Assembly: GCF_006546655.1 (NCBI RefSeq) | Contig: NZ_VIAQ01000019.1 | Coordinates: 62,001 to 126,000 of the forward strand | Direction: 5' to 3' | Length of the DNA: 64,000 nt | From: Methanolobus vulcani | Lineage (GTDB): Archaea > Halobacteriota > Methanosarcinia > Methanosarcinales > Methanosarcinaceae | The notes under the pieces: generated by a model | Told to the model about the DNA's origin: nothing | Seen by the model: only the letters and a program-made list of their open reading frames with translations | Database searches by the model: none | In this document: positions 45,286 through 54,331 of the stretch, piece by piece | Position numbering within the stretch: the first letter of the stretch is position 1 | Layout of the letters: each line of letters begins with the position of its first letter | Program-made: the position numbers and the translations under genes

Positions 45286-46308
45286 ATGGCACGTAAGAAG
45301 CAATTCAAAACAGAAATGATATCCGACAAGGATGGTATAAGATTTGCAACTCCCGAACCTGTAGCGGAATACAGGGCTAAAAGATTGCAATGTAAAACAA
45401 TCGCAGATATCAGTTGTGGTATTGGCGGTCAGGCCCTCTTTTTTGCCAAATACTGTGATTTCGTCTATGCTATTGAAATTGACCCGAAGAAGATAGCATT
45501 TGCAAAAAAGAATGCCAGGATAATGGGTGTTGATAACATCGAATTTATTGTAGGAGATGCATTATCCCCTGAAGTTATTGGAAAGTTACCTCATCTGGAC
45601 GTTGTTTTTTCAGATCCTGCAAGACCACCTACTGAAAAGGAGAGAAGTATAGATAATCTCAGTCCTTCCATCCCCGAAGTAATGAAAGCTTATGCAGAGA
45701 TTTCATCGAATTTCACATTTGAAGCGCCTCCACAGTTGTCTCCTGAAAAAATACCTTTTGACTGTGAAAGAGAATACATGTCCCTGGAAGGAAAGCTTAA
45801 CCGCCTTAACCTTTATTTTGGAGATTTGAAAAAAGCAGATATTTCTGCTGTTGCACTTCCCGGAAGCAATATCATCAGAAAAACAGATACTGTTGAACCT
45901 GCCATCAAAGTTACGGAAACGTCCCTTTACGCCTATGAGCCTGAAGAATGCGTAACCAAAGCAGGCCTGCTTGAACAGCTTGTGGCAGAGCTTAAAAAAG
46001 AATCAGATGATATTGCCATCTTTGAGATTGATGAGAAAAGAACACTTCTCAGTTCAAAAAATGAGATTAAGAACAGCCTTTTTAAGAATAGATATAAGAA
46101 GCTGCTTGTTACTGGCACTGACTTTTCACAGATCAATTCTTACCTTAAGAAGAACTCATTTGGAAAAGTTATTGTCCGGGCAGCTATTGAGCCTGAAAAG
46201 TACTGGGATGTGCGCAATGAACTGGAAAACGGATTAGATGGCGAAAGAAAGGCACACCTTTTTGTAAAAGAGGGAAAAACAATATTATATGAAGTGCTGG
46301 ATCACTGA
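45286..46308 (+). CDS. class I SAM methyltransferase with THUMP-like C-terminal domain
   Basis: 340-residue protein. The N-terminal half is a Trm5-like class I methyltransferase with IADISCGIGGQALFFAKYC (motif I), AIEIDPKKIAFAKKNARIMG, and VFSDPARPPTEKERS, where DPAR replaces the NPPY of DNA/RNA N-methylases; the C-terminal half, with SALIVK-type strands (KKLLVTGTDFSQINSYL, GKVIVRAAIEPEKYW), fits the THUMP-like domain of this family. Its RNA substrate is unknown. ATG 45286 has a GTAGGAG site. It is transcribed divergently from the arl operon and overlaps the convergent receiver gene by 7 bases at the stops. Confidence 0.82.
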   Translation: MARKKQFKTEMISDKDGIRFATPEPVAEYRAKRLQCKTIADISCGIGGQALFFAKYCDFVYAIEIDPKKIAFAKKNARIMGVDNIEFIVGDALSPEVIGKLPHLDVVFSDPARPPTEKERSIDNLSPSIPEVMKAYAEISSNFTFEAPPQLSPEKIPFDCEREYMSLEGKLNRLNLYFGDLKKADISAVALPGSNIIRKTDTVEPAIKVTETSLYAYEPEECVTKAGLLEQLVAELKKESDDIAIFEIDEKRTLLSSKNEIKNSLFKNRYKKLLVTGTDFSQINSYLKKNSFGKVIVRAAIEPEKYWDVRNELENGLDGERKAHLFVKEGKTILYEVLDH

Positions 46309-46676
46309 AGTTTCATTTCCAGCAATTCTTTTGTTCTCTTGATCAGTTCTTTTCTGCTGAAAGGCTTTGTGATGTAGTCATCTGCCTTGAGTACATGCAG
46401 ACCAAGCATTTTATCAAATTCCTGACTTTTTACCGTAAGCATGGCAACTGGAAGAACTGGCTCTTTTTCTTTGATCTTATGGAAAGTTTCCCAACCATTC
46501 ATATCAGGCATCATGATATCAAGTAAAATTGCATCCGGCCGTTCCTCTTCAATTGATTCAAGACATTCAAATCCACTATTTGCTCCGACGACTTCTATAT
46601 CCTCGGATTCCAGGATCAACTTTATGAGATCTATGGTATCGGGTTCATCATCCACAACCATGATTTTGGGACACAT
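46302..46676 (-). CDS. single-domain response regulator (CheY-like receiver)
   Basis: 124-residue receiver domain without an output part. The acidic pocket is VVDDEPD (residues 7-13), the phosphoacceptor Asp53 lies in AILLDIMMPDMNGW, the Thr/Ser switch in AMLTVKS and the Lys in ITKPFSRKEL. It could pass a phosphoryl signal to a partner such as the archaellum switch or the KaiC-like proteins next to it. No histidine kinase is nearby. It follows a receiver-containing gene on the same strand after 69 bp. Confidence 0.9.
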   Translation of the reverse strand: MCPKIMVVDDEPDTIDLIKLILESEDIEVVGANSGFECLESIEEERPDAILLDIMMPDMNGWETFHKIKEKEPVLPVAMLTVKSQEFDKMLGLHVLKADDYITKPFSRKELIKRTKELLEMKLQ

Positions 46677-46745
46677 TAATGATACATCTCCTAAGACGTT
46701 TTGATTATAAATATATAATAGAAGATTAGTTAAAAGAATATATAA

Positions 46746-47807
46746 TTATTCCTCGTCAACCCAACCAAGACGACGCATTACCATTTTAATTCTTGCTTTG
46801 ACCTCTCTTTTGTCAAATGGTTTGGAAATGTAGTCATCAATTCCAAGTTCCATACCTTTGACCTTATCCTCAATAGCTGTTTTAGCTGAGATCATAATTA
46901 CAGGAATATCGCTTGCAGCCTTGCTCTTTTTAAGATTCTCTACCACTTCATAGCCATCCATATCAGGCATCATGATATCAAGAAGAATAAGATCTGGAAG
47001 CTCTTTAAGTGTGAGATCGATAGCATCCTGACCATTATGAGCCACGAGGAAATCATAGGGTTCACTTATAAGAGATAGCTTGAGAAGCTCTGGAATGTCG
47101 GGTTCATCATCAACAATAAGAATCTTCAGGCGTTCACGCTTGATCTTCTTTTGCATAGGCTCTAATTCAATAGACCCTTCTTCCACCGAGTACCTGTAAT
47201 CAAAATCCTTCATACCAATTTCAGCATGGATCTCACCTACATTGGTGGTATCAATAACAACATCAAAGAATGAAGTGATAAGAACCTCAGTCTCAGAGGG
47301 CAGAATGTTCCTTGAAAGCATGGAAACGATACTACCATCGTTCTCTGCTACTTTCTTTTCTATGAACTGGACAAAATTCTCCACTACTTGCATTGTGTCA
47401 CTTGCAAGCACATTCATATTGTCTATAATTAGCACTGAGTTTTGATGATCCTGAAAGATATTCGAGATATGGGATGCCATCTTTGTATAATCTGCAACTG
47501 AGCTGCAGTAGAATGTATCATCATGGTGCTCCTTACCTGGTGCATCAATATCAATGAAAAACATTTTTCCACCATAAGTGATGTCAAATCCAAAATCCTC
47601 AAATCTTGACAATATTTTATCCCTGGAAGAGTTAAGGCATAGCCACACCACGGCTCTTTCAGATTCTTCTTTCAGTATGTCCGATACAAAAAAATAGACA
47701 AGCCTCTCAATAAAACTATCCACAGGAGCAAGGAATAATGTGTTTTTCCGGGACAGCTCTGTTCTGAGGGTTGAAAGGATTTCCTGCGTTTGAGGATTCA
47801 TTGCCAA
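46746..47807 (-). CDS. degenerate KaiC-like domain fused to a C-terminal receiver
   Basis: 353 residues in two parts. The first 225 resemble a RecA/KaiC-like fold, with a strand/helix opening NTLFLAPVDSFIERLVYFFV where the P-loop should be; the Walker A Gly-Lys-Thr is missing, while a Walker B-like strand is kept (NSVLIIDNMNVLA). Residues 230-353 form a receiver with VDDEPDI, LILLDIMMPDMDGYE as the Asp pocket, ISAKT and DDYISKPFDK. The fusion inverts the usual order, with the sensor- or ATPase-like part at the N-terminus. It lies between a KaiC/GvpD-like ATPase gene (upstream) and a single receiver gene (downstream). Confidence 0.85.
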   Translation of the reverse strand: MAMNPQTQEILSTLRTELSRKNTLFLAPVDSFIERLVYFFVSDILKEESERAVVWLCLNSSRDKILSRFEDFGFDITYGGKMFFIDIDAPGKEHHDDTFYCSSVADYTKMASHISNIFQDHQNSVLIIDNMNVLASDTMQVVENFVQFIEKKVAENDGSIVSMLSRNILPSETEVLITSFFDVVIDTTNVGEIHAEIGMKDFDYRYSVEEGSIELEPMQKKIKRERLKILIVDDEPDIPELLKLSLISEPYDFLVAHNGQDAIDLTLKELPDLILLDIMMPDMDGYEVVENLKKSKAASDIPVIMISAKTAIEDKVKGMELGIDDYISKPFDKREVKARIKMVMRRLGWVDEE

Positions 47808-47894
47808 GTACCTTTTAATTTTGTTTAGTAAATATTATTAGTATTATTTTCTTATTAATGTTTGGGAAGAAAATGCTTACAGCATGTAAATTAC

Positions 47895-49235
47895 TCATTT
47901 CATAGGAATGAGGTTAACCTGCGGGTAACCTGACACAAACTCCATCTGAACAGCAAAAACACCGGTTTTTGGTACCACACCATACATAACAAGGGTCTTG
48001 TCAACATTTTCAAACTTCCAGTGAGTTGTGGCCATGTGCGCTACAGACTCGGTAATTCTCTGGCCATATTTTGTGACAGCAAGAACAACATTATCGGTTG
48101 TTTTTGTAATAGATGCCATCTGCCCTATTATAGAACCAATGTTTTCCCATCCGTAATTGTATTCCATACTGTCAAGACCAATATAATCTAAAACAGGTGA
48201 ACCGCATTGGCGCAGAATTTCATTCTTGGCCTTGTGGAAAATATCCATGTCTTTGTAGACATTACCTGAGAAAGGTTCAATGTATGCAGGAATTCTACCT
48301 TTAATGTCTCTTATCTCAAATCCCACAAACTGACCTTGGAAGTGATTATCTCCTGTAAATGGAGAGATCATACGCTTTTCGGTCTCAACACTGGTACCTT
48401 CTGTGGGCATGCTGAGAAGACCGCGACCAAGTTTGAGGTGATTTATGAATGTCGGTAACAATAAACTGTAGAAAGAGTCGCCTACACCACTTGTGATCTC
48501 AAAAAGATTGAAACTTCCTTTTTGATACCCTCCGGCAAGTATCTCGTCAAAATCATGCATACCGGTAGAGATCTTGCTTTCCTCCGGATCAGAAAGAGGA
48601 CGTGGAACCTGTGTTTGTTCAGGATATGAAACAGTGAACGGTTCAAAGCTCCTGAAATGGCCACCATCAAGAGTAAACGGATATCTTGATTGTGCAAGCT
48701 CAACACCGCGTATCTTGAGCAGGTTTATTTTTCTTATGTCGCGTCCGGAAATCTCTGATATCTCAAGGAACACCACACCATCCACAAGATAATCAAGGGA
48801 TGTGATATCGGACTGCTCTGTGATCATTATAAGATCGGCATTGACCTTGCGTGAAAAATCGAATAGCAAACGTTCAAGCTCAAATTTGTTACTTTCCCAA
48901 TCAGAGGAACGTGTTGTCGCAATGCTCAGGGAATCAATTGAATCTACAACAATAATTGGTTTAGTGTCACTGGATTCCCATATGACTTTTATGCGGGATG
49001 CCAGCATACGCAGAAAATCTTCATTATTATTAAAATCGCCTTCGATCCAGGGATAATTTCCATAATCTGAGGCTTTATCAATGCGCGGTGAAATATAAAC
49101 ACAATTGCCTTCGGGGCATATCTCATCAAGTATTCCAAAGACAAAAGTGGTTTTCCCAGTACCAGGCTGCCCCTTTACAAGAAGGGACTTTCCATACTGG
49201 GATGAAAAGAACTCTTTAACCTCACCAGGTATCAT
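47895..49235 (-). CDS. KaiC/GvpD-like tandem RecA ATPase
   Basis: 446-residue protein with two RecA-like modules. Module one begins at once with LLVKGQPGTGKTTFVFGILD (intact Walker A, residues 18-37) and has Walker B PIIVVDSIDSLS. Module two starts near 225 with ISTGMHDFDEILAGGYQKGS, the KaiC signature, but its P-loop reads TSGVGDSFYSLLL, so Lys and Thr are lost. GvpD, KaiC and ArlH relatives act in regulation; this one probably binds ATP in module one and signals to the receiver proteins encoded after it. ATG 49235. Confidence 0.82.
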   Translation of the reverse strand: MIPGEVKEFFSSQYGKSLLVKGQPGTGKTTFVFGILDEICPEGNCVYISPRIDKASDYGNYPWIEGDFNNNEDFLRMLASRIKVIWESSDTKPIIVVDSIDSLSIATTRSSDWESNKFELERLLFDFSRKVNADLIMITEQSDITSLDYLVDGVVFLEISEISGRDIRKINLLKIRGVELAQSRYPFTLDGGHFRSFEPFTVSYPEQTQVPRPLSDPEESKISTGMHDFDEILAGGYQKGSFNLFEITSGVGDSFYSLLLPTFINHLKLGRGLLSMPTEGTSVETEKRMISPFTGDNHFQGQFVGFEIRDIKGRIPAYIEPFSGNVYKDMDIFHKAKNEILRQCGSPVLDYIGLDSMEYNYGWENIGSIIGQMASITKTTDNVVLAVTKYGQRITESVAHMATTHWKFENVDKTLVMYGVVPKTGVFAVQMEFVSGYPQVNLIPMK

Positions 49236-49271
49236 ACTGGTGTGTTACAATCTATAGATATATATACATAT

Positions 49272-52046
49272 CTAATTATTTAATTGATCTCCAAGAAGGC
49301 TCTGTCCTGCAGCAAGTGCTTCATCGATCTTACTGGCATCAACACCACCACCGCGGGCCATGGCAGGCTTTCCGCCGCCGCCACCGCCAACTACCTGTGA
49401 CATAGCCCGGACAATCTTTCCGGCATCTGCTCCGGCCTTAAGTGCGTCTTCACCTGCAGCACCGACTATTTTAACACCGCCTGCATCACTTGCCAGAAGT
49501 ACAACCATGTCTTCACTGGTTGTCAGTTCACCGGCAATCTTGACAAGCTCATCGATGTCTGCGTTAGGTATGCATTTTGCCACAAGGCGCATATCTGCGA
49601 TATTGACAGCCTCGTTGGCCATCTGGAGCACATGAACGTGCGCAAGGTCATCCTTGAGTCTCTGATTCTCTTTCTTGAATTCCTTCCATTCATTGAAGAA
49701 ACGGTCAATTGTGGATGGAAGATGTTCTGGCCTGACACGAAGTGCATCTGCTGCCTGGCTAAGATATGATTCCATTTCCTGTGTTGCCCTGACAGCTGCA
49801 AGACCTGCTGCATACTCAATACGCTCAACACCATCCTGAACACGCTCAGTCTTAAGCATCTTGATAGGACCAACAAGTCCTGTGCTGGTACAGTGAGTAC
49901 CTGCACATGCCTCGATGTCATCAGCAACTTTCAGAACACGAATAGTGCTTCCAGGAGGAACGCCTCCCTGATACAGTCCAAAACCATATTTCTTCTCAGC
50001 ATCGATCCTGTCCATCCATTCTGCAATAACACGCTGGTTCTCCATGACAGTACGGTTGGCTATCAACTCGATCTGGTTGAGCTCTTCCAGAGAGATGCGT
50101 TTGTAGTGTGAAATGTCAAGACGTGCGCGGTCCACGGATTTCTGGGCACCGGCCTGCCATACATGACCACCAAGTACCTTACGTGCGGCATCATTGACAA
50201 TATGAGTTGCAGTGTGGTGACATGCATGAGCCATACGGCGTTCTTCGTCCACATGTCCCTGTACCATGTCACCCTTCTTAATATGGAACTCATCTTCAGA
50301 TTCTTCGATAATGTGAACGACAACACCATCTACACCCTGAACGTCAATGACATTGTGCAATACATCCTCAATGACCATTGTACCATAGTCTGCAGGCTGC
50401 CCACCACCTTCCGGATAGAATAATGTGCTGTCAAGTACTATATGATTATCAAATACGTCAAGTATGACTGCCTCAAAGTTCATTCTTGTAGGCTCATCAT
50501 AGAACAGTTTCTTGGTCTTTGGAAGCTTGGCAACTCTTTCTGCGTATGGGAAGACTTTTTCCTCTTTTGCTTCAGCCTTGCTGTGTCCTTCGGCAACAAG
50601 TGAATAGAAATTGTCAGGAAGATCTACAGCCACACCAACCTCAGATGCTGCTTCTTTTGAGATCTCAGGTGGAATTCCGTGACTGTCATACATCTCGATA
50701 ATACTTTCAAGAGGCATGCTCTGCCCGGATTCCTTGTAGTGTTTGGCAGACTTCTTGATCATGCGCTTTCCACGTTCAAGGGTTTCACCGAACTTGCGCT
50801 CCTCGTGTTCAAGGATGTCCTGTATAACATCAAACTTCTCCCCAAACTCAGGATATTCCGGCAGGTTATTGATATGCATCCTTACAATATCAGACAATGG
50901 AACTGTAATGCCCATGTCCTTCATCATCCTGAGTGTCCTGCGCAGTACAAGCCTTGCAAGGTATCCGGCCTTAACATTGGAAGGAATGATACCATCGGCA
51001 AGCATGAATGTCAGACAACGTGTGTGGTCAGTGATAGCGTATACAGTCTCAACTGGTTCCATGATGGATGAAAGTTTCTCCACGGTTGTGCCGATGCTGG
51101 AAGCGACCTGTTTTCTCAGCTCAAAGAGATTGGCCTTTTCGCTAATGTCCATAAGACCTGCAAGACGGGCATTCTGAGCAAGGATATTAGCATATTCTGA
51201 GTTATCAAGTTCATGGCTAACACCAGCCAGATCCATGAGTTCGTTGACAATTTCTGGGAAAACTGCGTCATATATTGTAGGAGAACCTTTGGATGCCCAT
51301 ACAAACCTTTCAAGACCGTAACCAGTGTCCACAATGTAGTTGTCCATCTTGCGGTAGTTATCGCCTTTTATGGAGATATCACCGTCTTTTGACTGCTTGA
51401 GATCCATGAACACAAGGGTCGCAACCTCAAGACCGCCGATAAGTGCCTCTACACAAGGACCGGCATTTCCACCGCCAGCCCATGGTTCCTCTTTGTAGGT
51501 CACTGCCAGTGGATCAACACCAAGGGAATTGAAAAGTTCATCACATAATTCTACTGTGTGGTCTTTCCAGTATATTTCTTCGCCTTTTTTATTGAAGGCG
51601 TGGTGAGCCATCATTTCAAATGTGGTCAGATGGCGGCCACTTCTACCAACCGCATCAAGGTCAGAAAGACGGATGCATGGCTGTGAAATGGTCAAAGGAT
51701 TTGCTGGTGGTGGTACCTGCCCGGAAGTAACAAATGGCTGGAAATCCGCAATGGAAGCAATTGTCAGATAGATATCATCTCTCCACCTTGCGATAACAGG
51801 ATATCTTTCAAGCCTTGTGTGGCCTTTCTCTTCAAAGAAGTTCAAGTAATACTCACGCATTTCCGCAAGGTCGAACTTTTTCTTAAATACGGGATTACCG
51901 ATAAATGAGTATGGATCGCATGGCGCATCTCCACACGTGACCCTTTCAAGATCACGGGTCCAGAAATGTTTTCCACATTTAGAGCACTGTTTGCGAACGA
52001 ATCCATTCTCTAAAAAATAATCAAGCTGATATTCGTCTTCAAGCAT
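49272..52046 (-). CDS. alaS: alanyl-tRNA synthetase, archaeal type
   Basis: Class II synthetase of 924 residues that charges tRNA-Ala. The archaeal N-terminal zinc ribbon is seen (CSKCGKHFWT ... CGDAPC), followed by the catalytic domain (VIARWRDDIYLTIASIADFQ as motif 2 region), a tRNA-recognition part, the editing domain with zinc ligands CHHTATHIVNDAARKVLG and AGTHCTSTG, and a C-terminal DHHA1 domain ending with QVVGGGGGGKPAMARGGG. It starts at ATG 52046 and has no close partner. Confidence 0.95.
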   Translation of the reverse strand: MLEDEYQLDYFLENGFVRKQCSKCGKHFWTRDLERVTCGDAPCDPYSFIGNPVFKKKFDLAEMREYYLNFFEEKGHTRLERYPVIARWRDDIYLTIASIADFQPFVTSGQVPPPANPLTISQPCIRLSDLDAVGRSGRHLTTFEMMAHHAFNKKGEEIYWKDHTVELCDELFNSLGVDPLAVTYKEEPWAGGGNAGPCVEALIGGLEVATLVFMDLKQSKDGDISIKGDNYRKMDNYIVDTGYGLERFVWASKGSPTIYDAVFPEIVNELMDLAGVSHELDNSEYANILAQNARLAGLMDISEKANLFELRKQVASSIGTTVEKLSSIMEPVETVYAITDHTRCLTFMLADGIIPSNVKAGYLARLVLRRTLRMMKDMGITVPLSDIVRMHINNLPEYPEFGEKFDVIQDILEHEERKFGETLERGKRMIKKSAKHYKESGQSMPLESIIEMYDSHGIPPEISKEAASEVGVAVDLPDNFYSLVAEGHSKAEAKEEKVFPYAERVAKLPKTKKLFYDEPTRMNFEAVILDVFDNHIVLDSTLFYPEGGGQPADYGTMVIEDVLHNVIDVQGVDGVVVHIIEESEDEFHIKKGDMVQGHVDEERRMAHACHHTATHIVNDAARKVLGGHVWQAGAQKSVDRARLDISHYKRISLEELNQIELIANRTVMENQRVIAEWMDRIDAEKKYGFGLYQGGVPPGSTIRVLKVADDIEACAGTHCTSTGLVGPIKMLKTERVQDGVERIEYAAGLAAVRATQEMESYLSQAADALRVRPEHLPSTIDRFFNEWKEFKKENQRLKDDLAHVHVLQMANEAVNIADMRLVAKCIPNADIDELVKIAGELTTSEDMVVLLASDAGGVKIVGAAGEDALKAGADAGKIVRAMSQVVGGGGGGKPAMARGGGVDASKIDEALAAGQSLLGDQLNN

Positions 52047-52359
52047 AAATATTCCAACTGGATGATTGTTTTAGTCTAATTCTAATAATAGTCAGATTTA
52101 TTCTTCCAACTATCGCACCAATGATTAAAAACGTTTCTTATCAGAGATTCTTTACCTGTGTGCCACACAATGCAATATATAAAGAGTATTATAAATATAC
52201 ATGACCAATAATTTATATTGTTGCTTTTTATCGACAAATCACGAACATGATTTCCCCCATATTGTGAACATGAATGCGAAATACTTTGCACATAACATGA
52301 AAAATCCGCACATTATGTTTAAGTGCATGACCATGAAAATGAATTACTGGTGATGACCG
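52047..52359. promoter_or_regulatory. 313-bp gap with three AACATGA repeats between alaS and an unknown gene
   Basis: No gene is seen. TATA-like stretches such as ATATATAAAG and TTATAAATATAC occur near 52175-52200. GAACATGA occurs at 52243-52250 and 52266-52273, and TAACATGA at 52293-52300, about 23-27 bp apart and upstream of the 91-codon gene starting at 52360; they could be a regulator's binding sites. Confidence 0.3.
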
Positions 52360-52635
52360 ATGGAATCAATGCGCTACATGTCATTAGTATTCAGAGGGTT
52401 AGTGGAAGAATATAATAATACAGGTGTCAGACCATCCGTATTCATGGATGCAAGTGGCAGCCTGCAAGTATACCTGTGCGATCCTATAATCGAAGAGATG
52501 GACGGCGATTATGGAATTGATATCGAACGGGAATATGATGTGAATGGCGGACAGTTCTCAGATGCAAGCTTCAACAGAGTAATGCCTGTTGAAACAATAA
52601 GACATAATCTTGGGAATGAAGCAACAATCCAGTAA
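52360..52635 (+). CDS. small acidic protein of unknown function
   Basis: Unrecognised 91-residue protein, MESMRYMSLVFRGLVEEYNN at the start, with a central Asp/Glu-rich stretch (EEMDGDYGIDIEREYD). No membrane segment or Cys. A good GGTGATG site lies 6-7 nt before ATG 52360, so it is likely expressed. It may form a unit with the next gene, which begins 34 bp downstream. Function unknown. Confidence 0.65.
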   Translation: MESMRYMSLVFRGLVEEYNNTGVRPSVFMDASGSLQVYLCDPIIEEMDGDYGIDIEREYDVNGGQFSDASFNRVMPVETIRHNLGNEATIQ

Positions 52636-52669
52636 ATCAACTTCGAGATTATAAGTAGCAGGACCTTAC

Positions 52670-53146
52670 GTGACGAAATTTGCACGGGATGAGGGAAAGG
52701 TACCTGCACCCAGCCCCAGGATGAAAACCATGGACTATAAAAAACTTCTGAAAGTATTGAAAAACTCAAAACAGGTCTATAGAGAAGATTATGTTAAAAA
52801 AATCTTCAGAAGCGCACACTACGATGTGGGATTGTTTGAGGAACAACTCAATGAATTCAACTCAACCCTGTCTGGCAGTGATTCTGAAGAAGCAAAATCT
52901 TATATGGACCGGACAATTCTGGCCCAAGTAATCGACGACGCTTCAATACTACTGGAAATCGTAAAGGATAGTCCCTGCCTGAGTACTGATGAGAACAAGG
53001 CCATTGAAGAAATGATCTTCACACTTGATGAGATGAGCGATAAAATTGAAGTCCTGGAAGAAGTCAAAGCGCTTGCAGACATGTCCGAACAGGAAGGATT
53101 CCCTGCTACATCACAAAGAAAAGATAGAATTTACGCAAACGTGTGA
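52670..53146 (+). CDS. acidic helical protein of unknown function
   Basis: 158-residue protein, unrecognised. The predicted secondary structure is helical throughout (KKLLKVLKNSKQVYREDYVKK is typical; cited as KKLLKVLKNSKQVYRED), with a Lys/Arg-rich first third and an Asp/Glu-rich remainder (ENKAIEEMIFTLDEMSDKIE). Start is uncertain: GTG 52670 is preceded by AGGACC, and ATG 52721 or 52730 are alternatives. Probably in a unit with the 91-residue gene. Confidence 0.62.
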   Translation: MTKFARDEGKVPAPSPRMKTMDYKKLLKVLKNSKQVYREDYVKKIFRSAHYDVGLFEEQLNEFNSTLSGSDSEEAKSYMDRTILAQVIDDASILLEIVKDSPCLSTDENKAIEEMIFTLDEMSDKIEVLEEVKALADMSEQEGFPATSQRKDRIYANV

Positions 53147-53201
53147 ATTCATATAATTCAAAATCACCTCCAATTATACCTTTTTTAATATTTCATTCCC
53201 C

Positions 53202-53217
53202 TGAGAATATATTCTCA
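53202..53217. repeat. perfect 16-bp palindrome upstream of surE
   Basis: TGAGAATATATTCTCA is an exact palindrome. It lies in the 161-bp gap between the unknown 158-residue gene and surE, about 90 bp before the surE ATG and 20 bp after a T6 run (53181-53186) that may end the upstream transcript. It could be an operator or, as a hairpin followed by TTATTTTT, part of a terminator. Confidence 0.45.
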
Positions 53218-53307
53218 TCGAATTATTTTTGATCAGAAATCCCGATAATCATAATTAAACTGTATAAGGCATTAGTTTTAAGGCATTGTCTGGCAATTGA
53301 TACAGAC

Positions 53308-54096
53308 ATGTCAAAAAAGATACTTGTTACCAATGATGATGGTGTTTATTCCACAGGGATACATGCTGCCTGGAAAAGTGTTTCAGATCTGGGGGATGTG
53401 ACAGTATCCGCCCCCATGACACAGCAAAGTGGTGTTGGAAGGTCAATATCCATTTTTGAGCCGCTCAGGATTACACAAACAACAATCAATGGAATTGACG
53501 TTAATGCAGTAGCAGGCACACCTACAGACTCCGTAATACTGGGAATTTTCGCAGTCATGAAACAAATGCCTGATCTTATCCTCTCAGGATTCAATATCGG
53601 CGAAAATATCAGCACTGATACCATCACAACATCCGGCACAATTGGTGCGGCACTGGAAGGAGCAAGTTATGGAGTTCCTGCCATTGCAGCGTCCATTCAG
53701 GTCATGGAAGAAGGAGACAAATTTGATGATAACAGGAATTTTCAGCATGACTATGATGTCGCTATAAAAGTTGTCAACCGAATCGCAAAGAAAGTACTTG
53801 AACATGGCCTGCCTGAAAATGTGGACCTGCTTAATGTGAACATCCCACATCACGTAGAAAAAGAACCCGATATAGAGATCACACATCTTGCCAGGAAATT
53901 CTTCAAGACCGATGTTGAAGAAAGACATGACCCCAGAGGAAGACCATATTACTGGATTGCAGGTGAACTGATAGTTGATGAAGAAGAAGGAACCGATGTT
54001 CATGCCATTATGAACAATGGAAATGTCTCTGTGACACCCATATCACTTGACGCAACATCACCTATTGATTTCTCAGAAATAGAGCACCTGCTGTAA
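53308..54096 (+). CDS. surE: 5'/3'-nucleotidase SurE
   Basis: Metal-dependent phosphatase of nucleoside monophosphates, 262 residues. The N-terminal metal site is ILVTNDDGVYSTGI with Asp-Asp, then SAPMTQQSGVGRSIS and the conserved VAGTPTDSVILG, LSGFNIGENIS, TTSGTIGAALEGASYGVPAI, VNIPH. ATG 53308. A TATA-like TGTATAAGGC precedes it by about 45 bp. It stands alone; the convergent 49-residue gene ends 72 bp beyond its stop. Confidence 0.93.
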   Translation: MSKKILVTNDDGVYSTGIHAAWKSVSDLGDVTVSAPMTQQSGVGRSISIFEPLRITQTTINGIDVNAVAGTPTDSVILGIFAVMKQMPDLILSGFNIGENISTDTITTSGTIGAALEGASYGVPAIAASIQVMEEGDKFDDNRNFQHDYDVAIKVVNRIAKKVLEHGLPENVDLLNVNIPHHVEKEPDIEITHLARKFFKTDVEERHDPRGRPYYWIAGELIVDEEEGTDVHAIMNNGNVSVTPISLDATSPIDFSEIEHLL

Positions 54097-54168
54097 ACAA
54101 TTGTAATAAGAATTAAAATCACAGATACTTAAAAATCGACAAAATGGTTCCCGATGCAATATCAGGAA

Positions 54169-54318
54169 CTACGGTTTTACTTTGATAACGACTTCTTTGC
54201 AGTCATCTTCAACGCCATGAAGTGTTGTGATGGCTCCAATAACCGTGCTGCCAAGTATGGACTGCACGAAATGATTTATCTCGACATCCTTCCCATCTAC
54301 TGTAAGTACGACTTCCAT
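54169..54318 (-). CDS. 49-residue protein after moaA, unknown function
   Basis: Small protein MEVVLTVDGKDVEINHFVQS..., ending DCKEVVIKVKP. It reads as a compact beta-alpha-beta unit: a strand pair, NHFVQSILGSTVIGAITTL helix, and a charged last strand. I place the start at ATG 54318 because GGAG lies 8 nt upstream; a longer frame to 54429 overlaps moaA and adds unconvincing residues. Small proteins of this look occur in archaea. It begins 13 bp after the moaA stop, so it is probably in one transcript and may take part in molybdopterin or another radical-SAM process. No function is known to me. Confidence 0.68.
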   Translation of the reverse strand: MEVVLTVDGKDVEINHFVQSILGSTVIGAITTLHGVEDDCKEVVIKVKP

Positions 54319-54331
54319 TTTTACTACTCCT

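Noticed and set aside
50679-51177. 130- and 144-codon plus-strand frames inside alaS
   Set aside because: Antisense to a complete and well-recognised alaS with all motifs.
54097-54168. Possible small gene between surE and the 49-residue gene
   Set aside because: Only 72 A/T-rich bases between two convergent genes; no start with a ribosome site.
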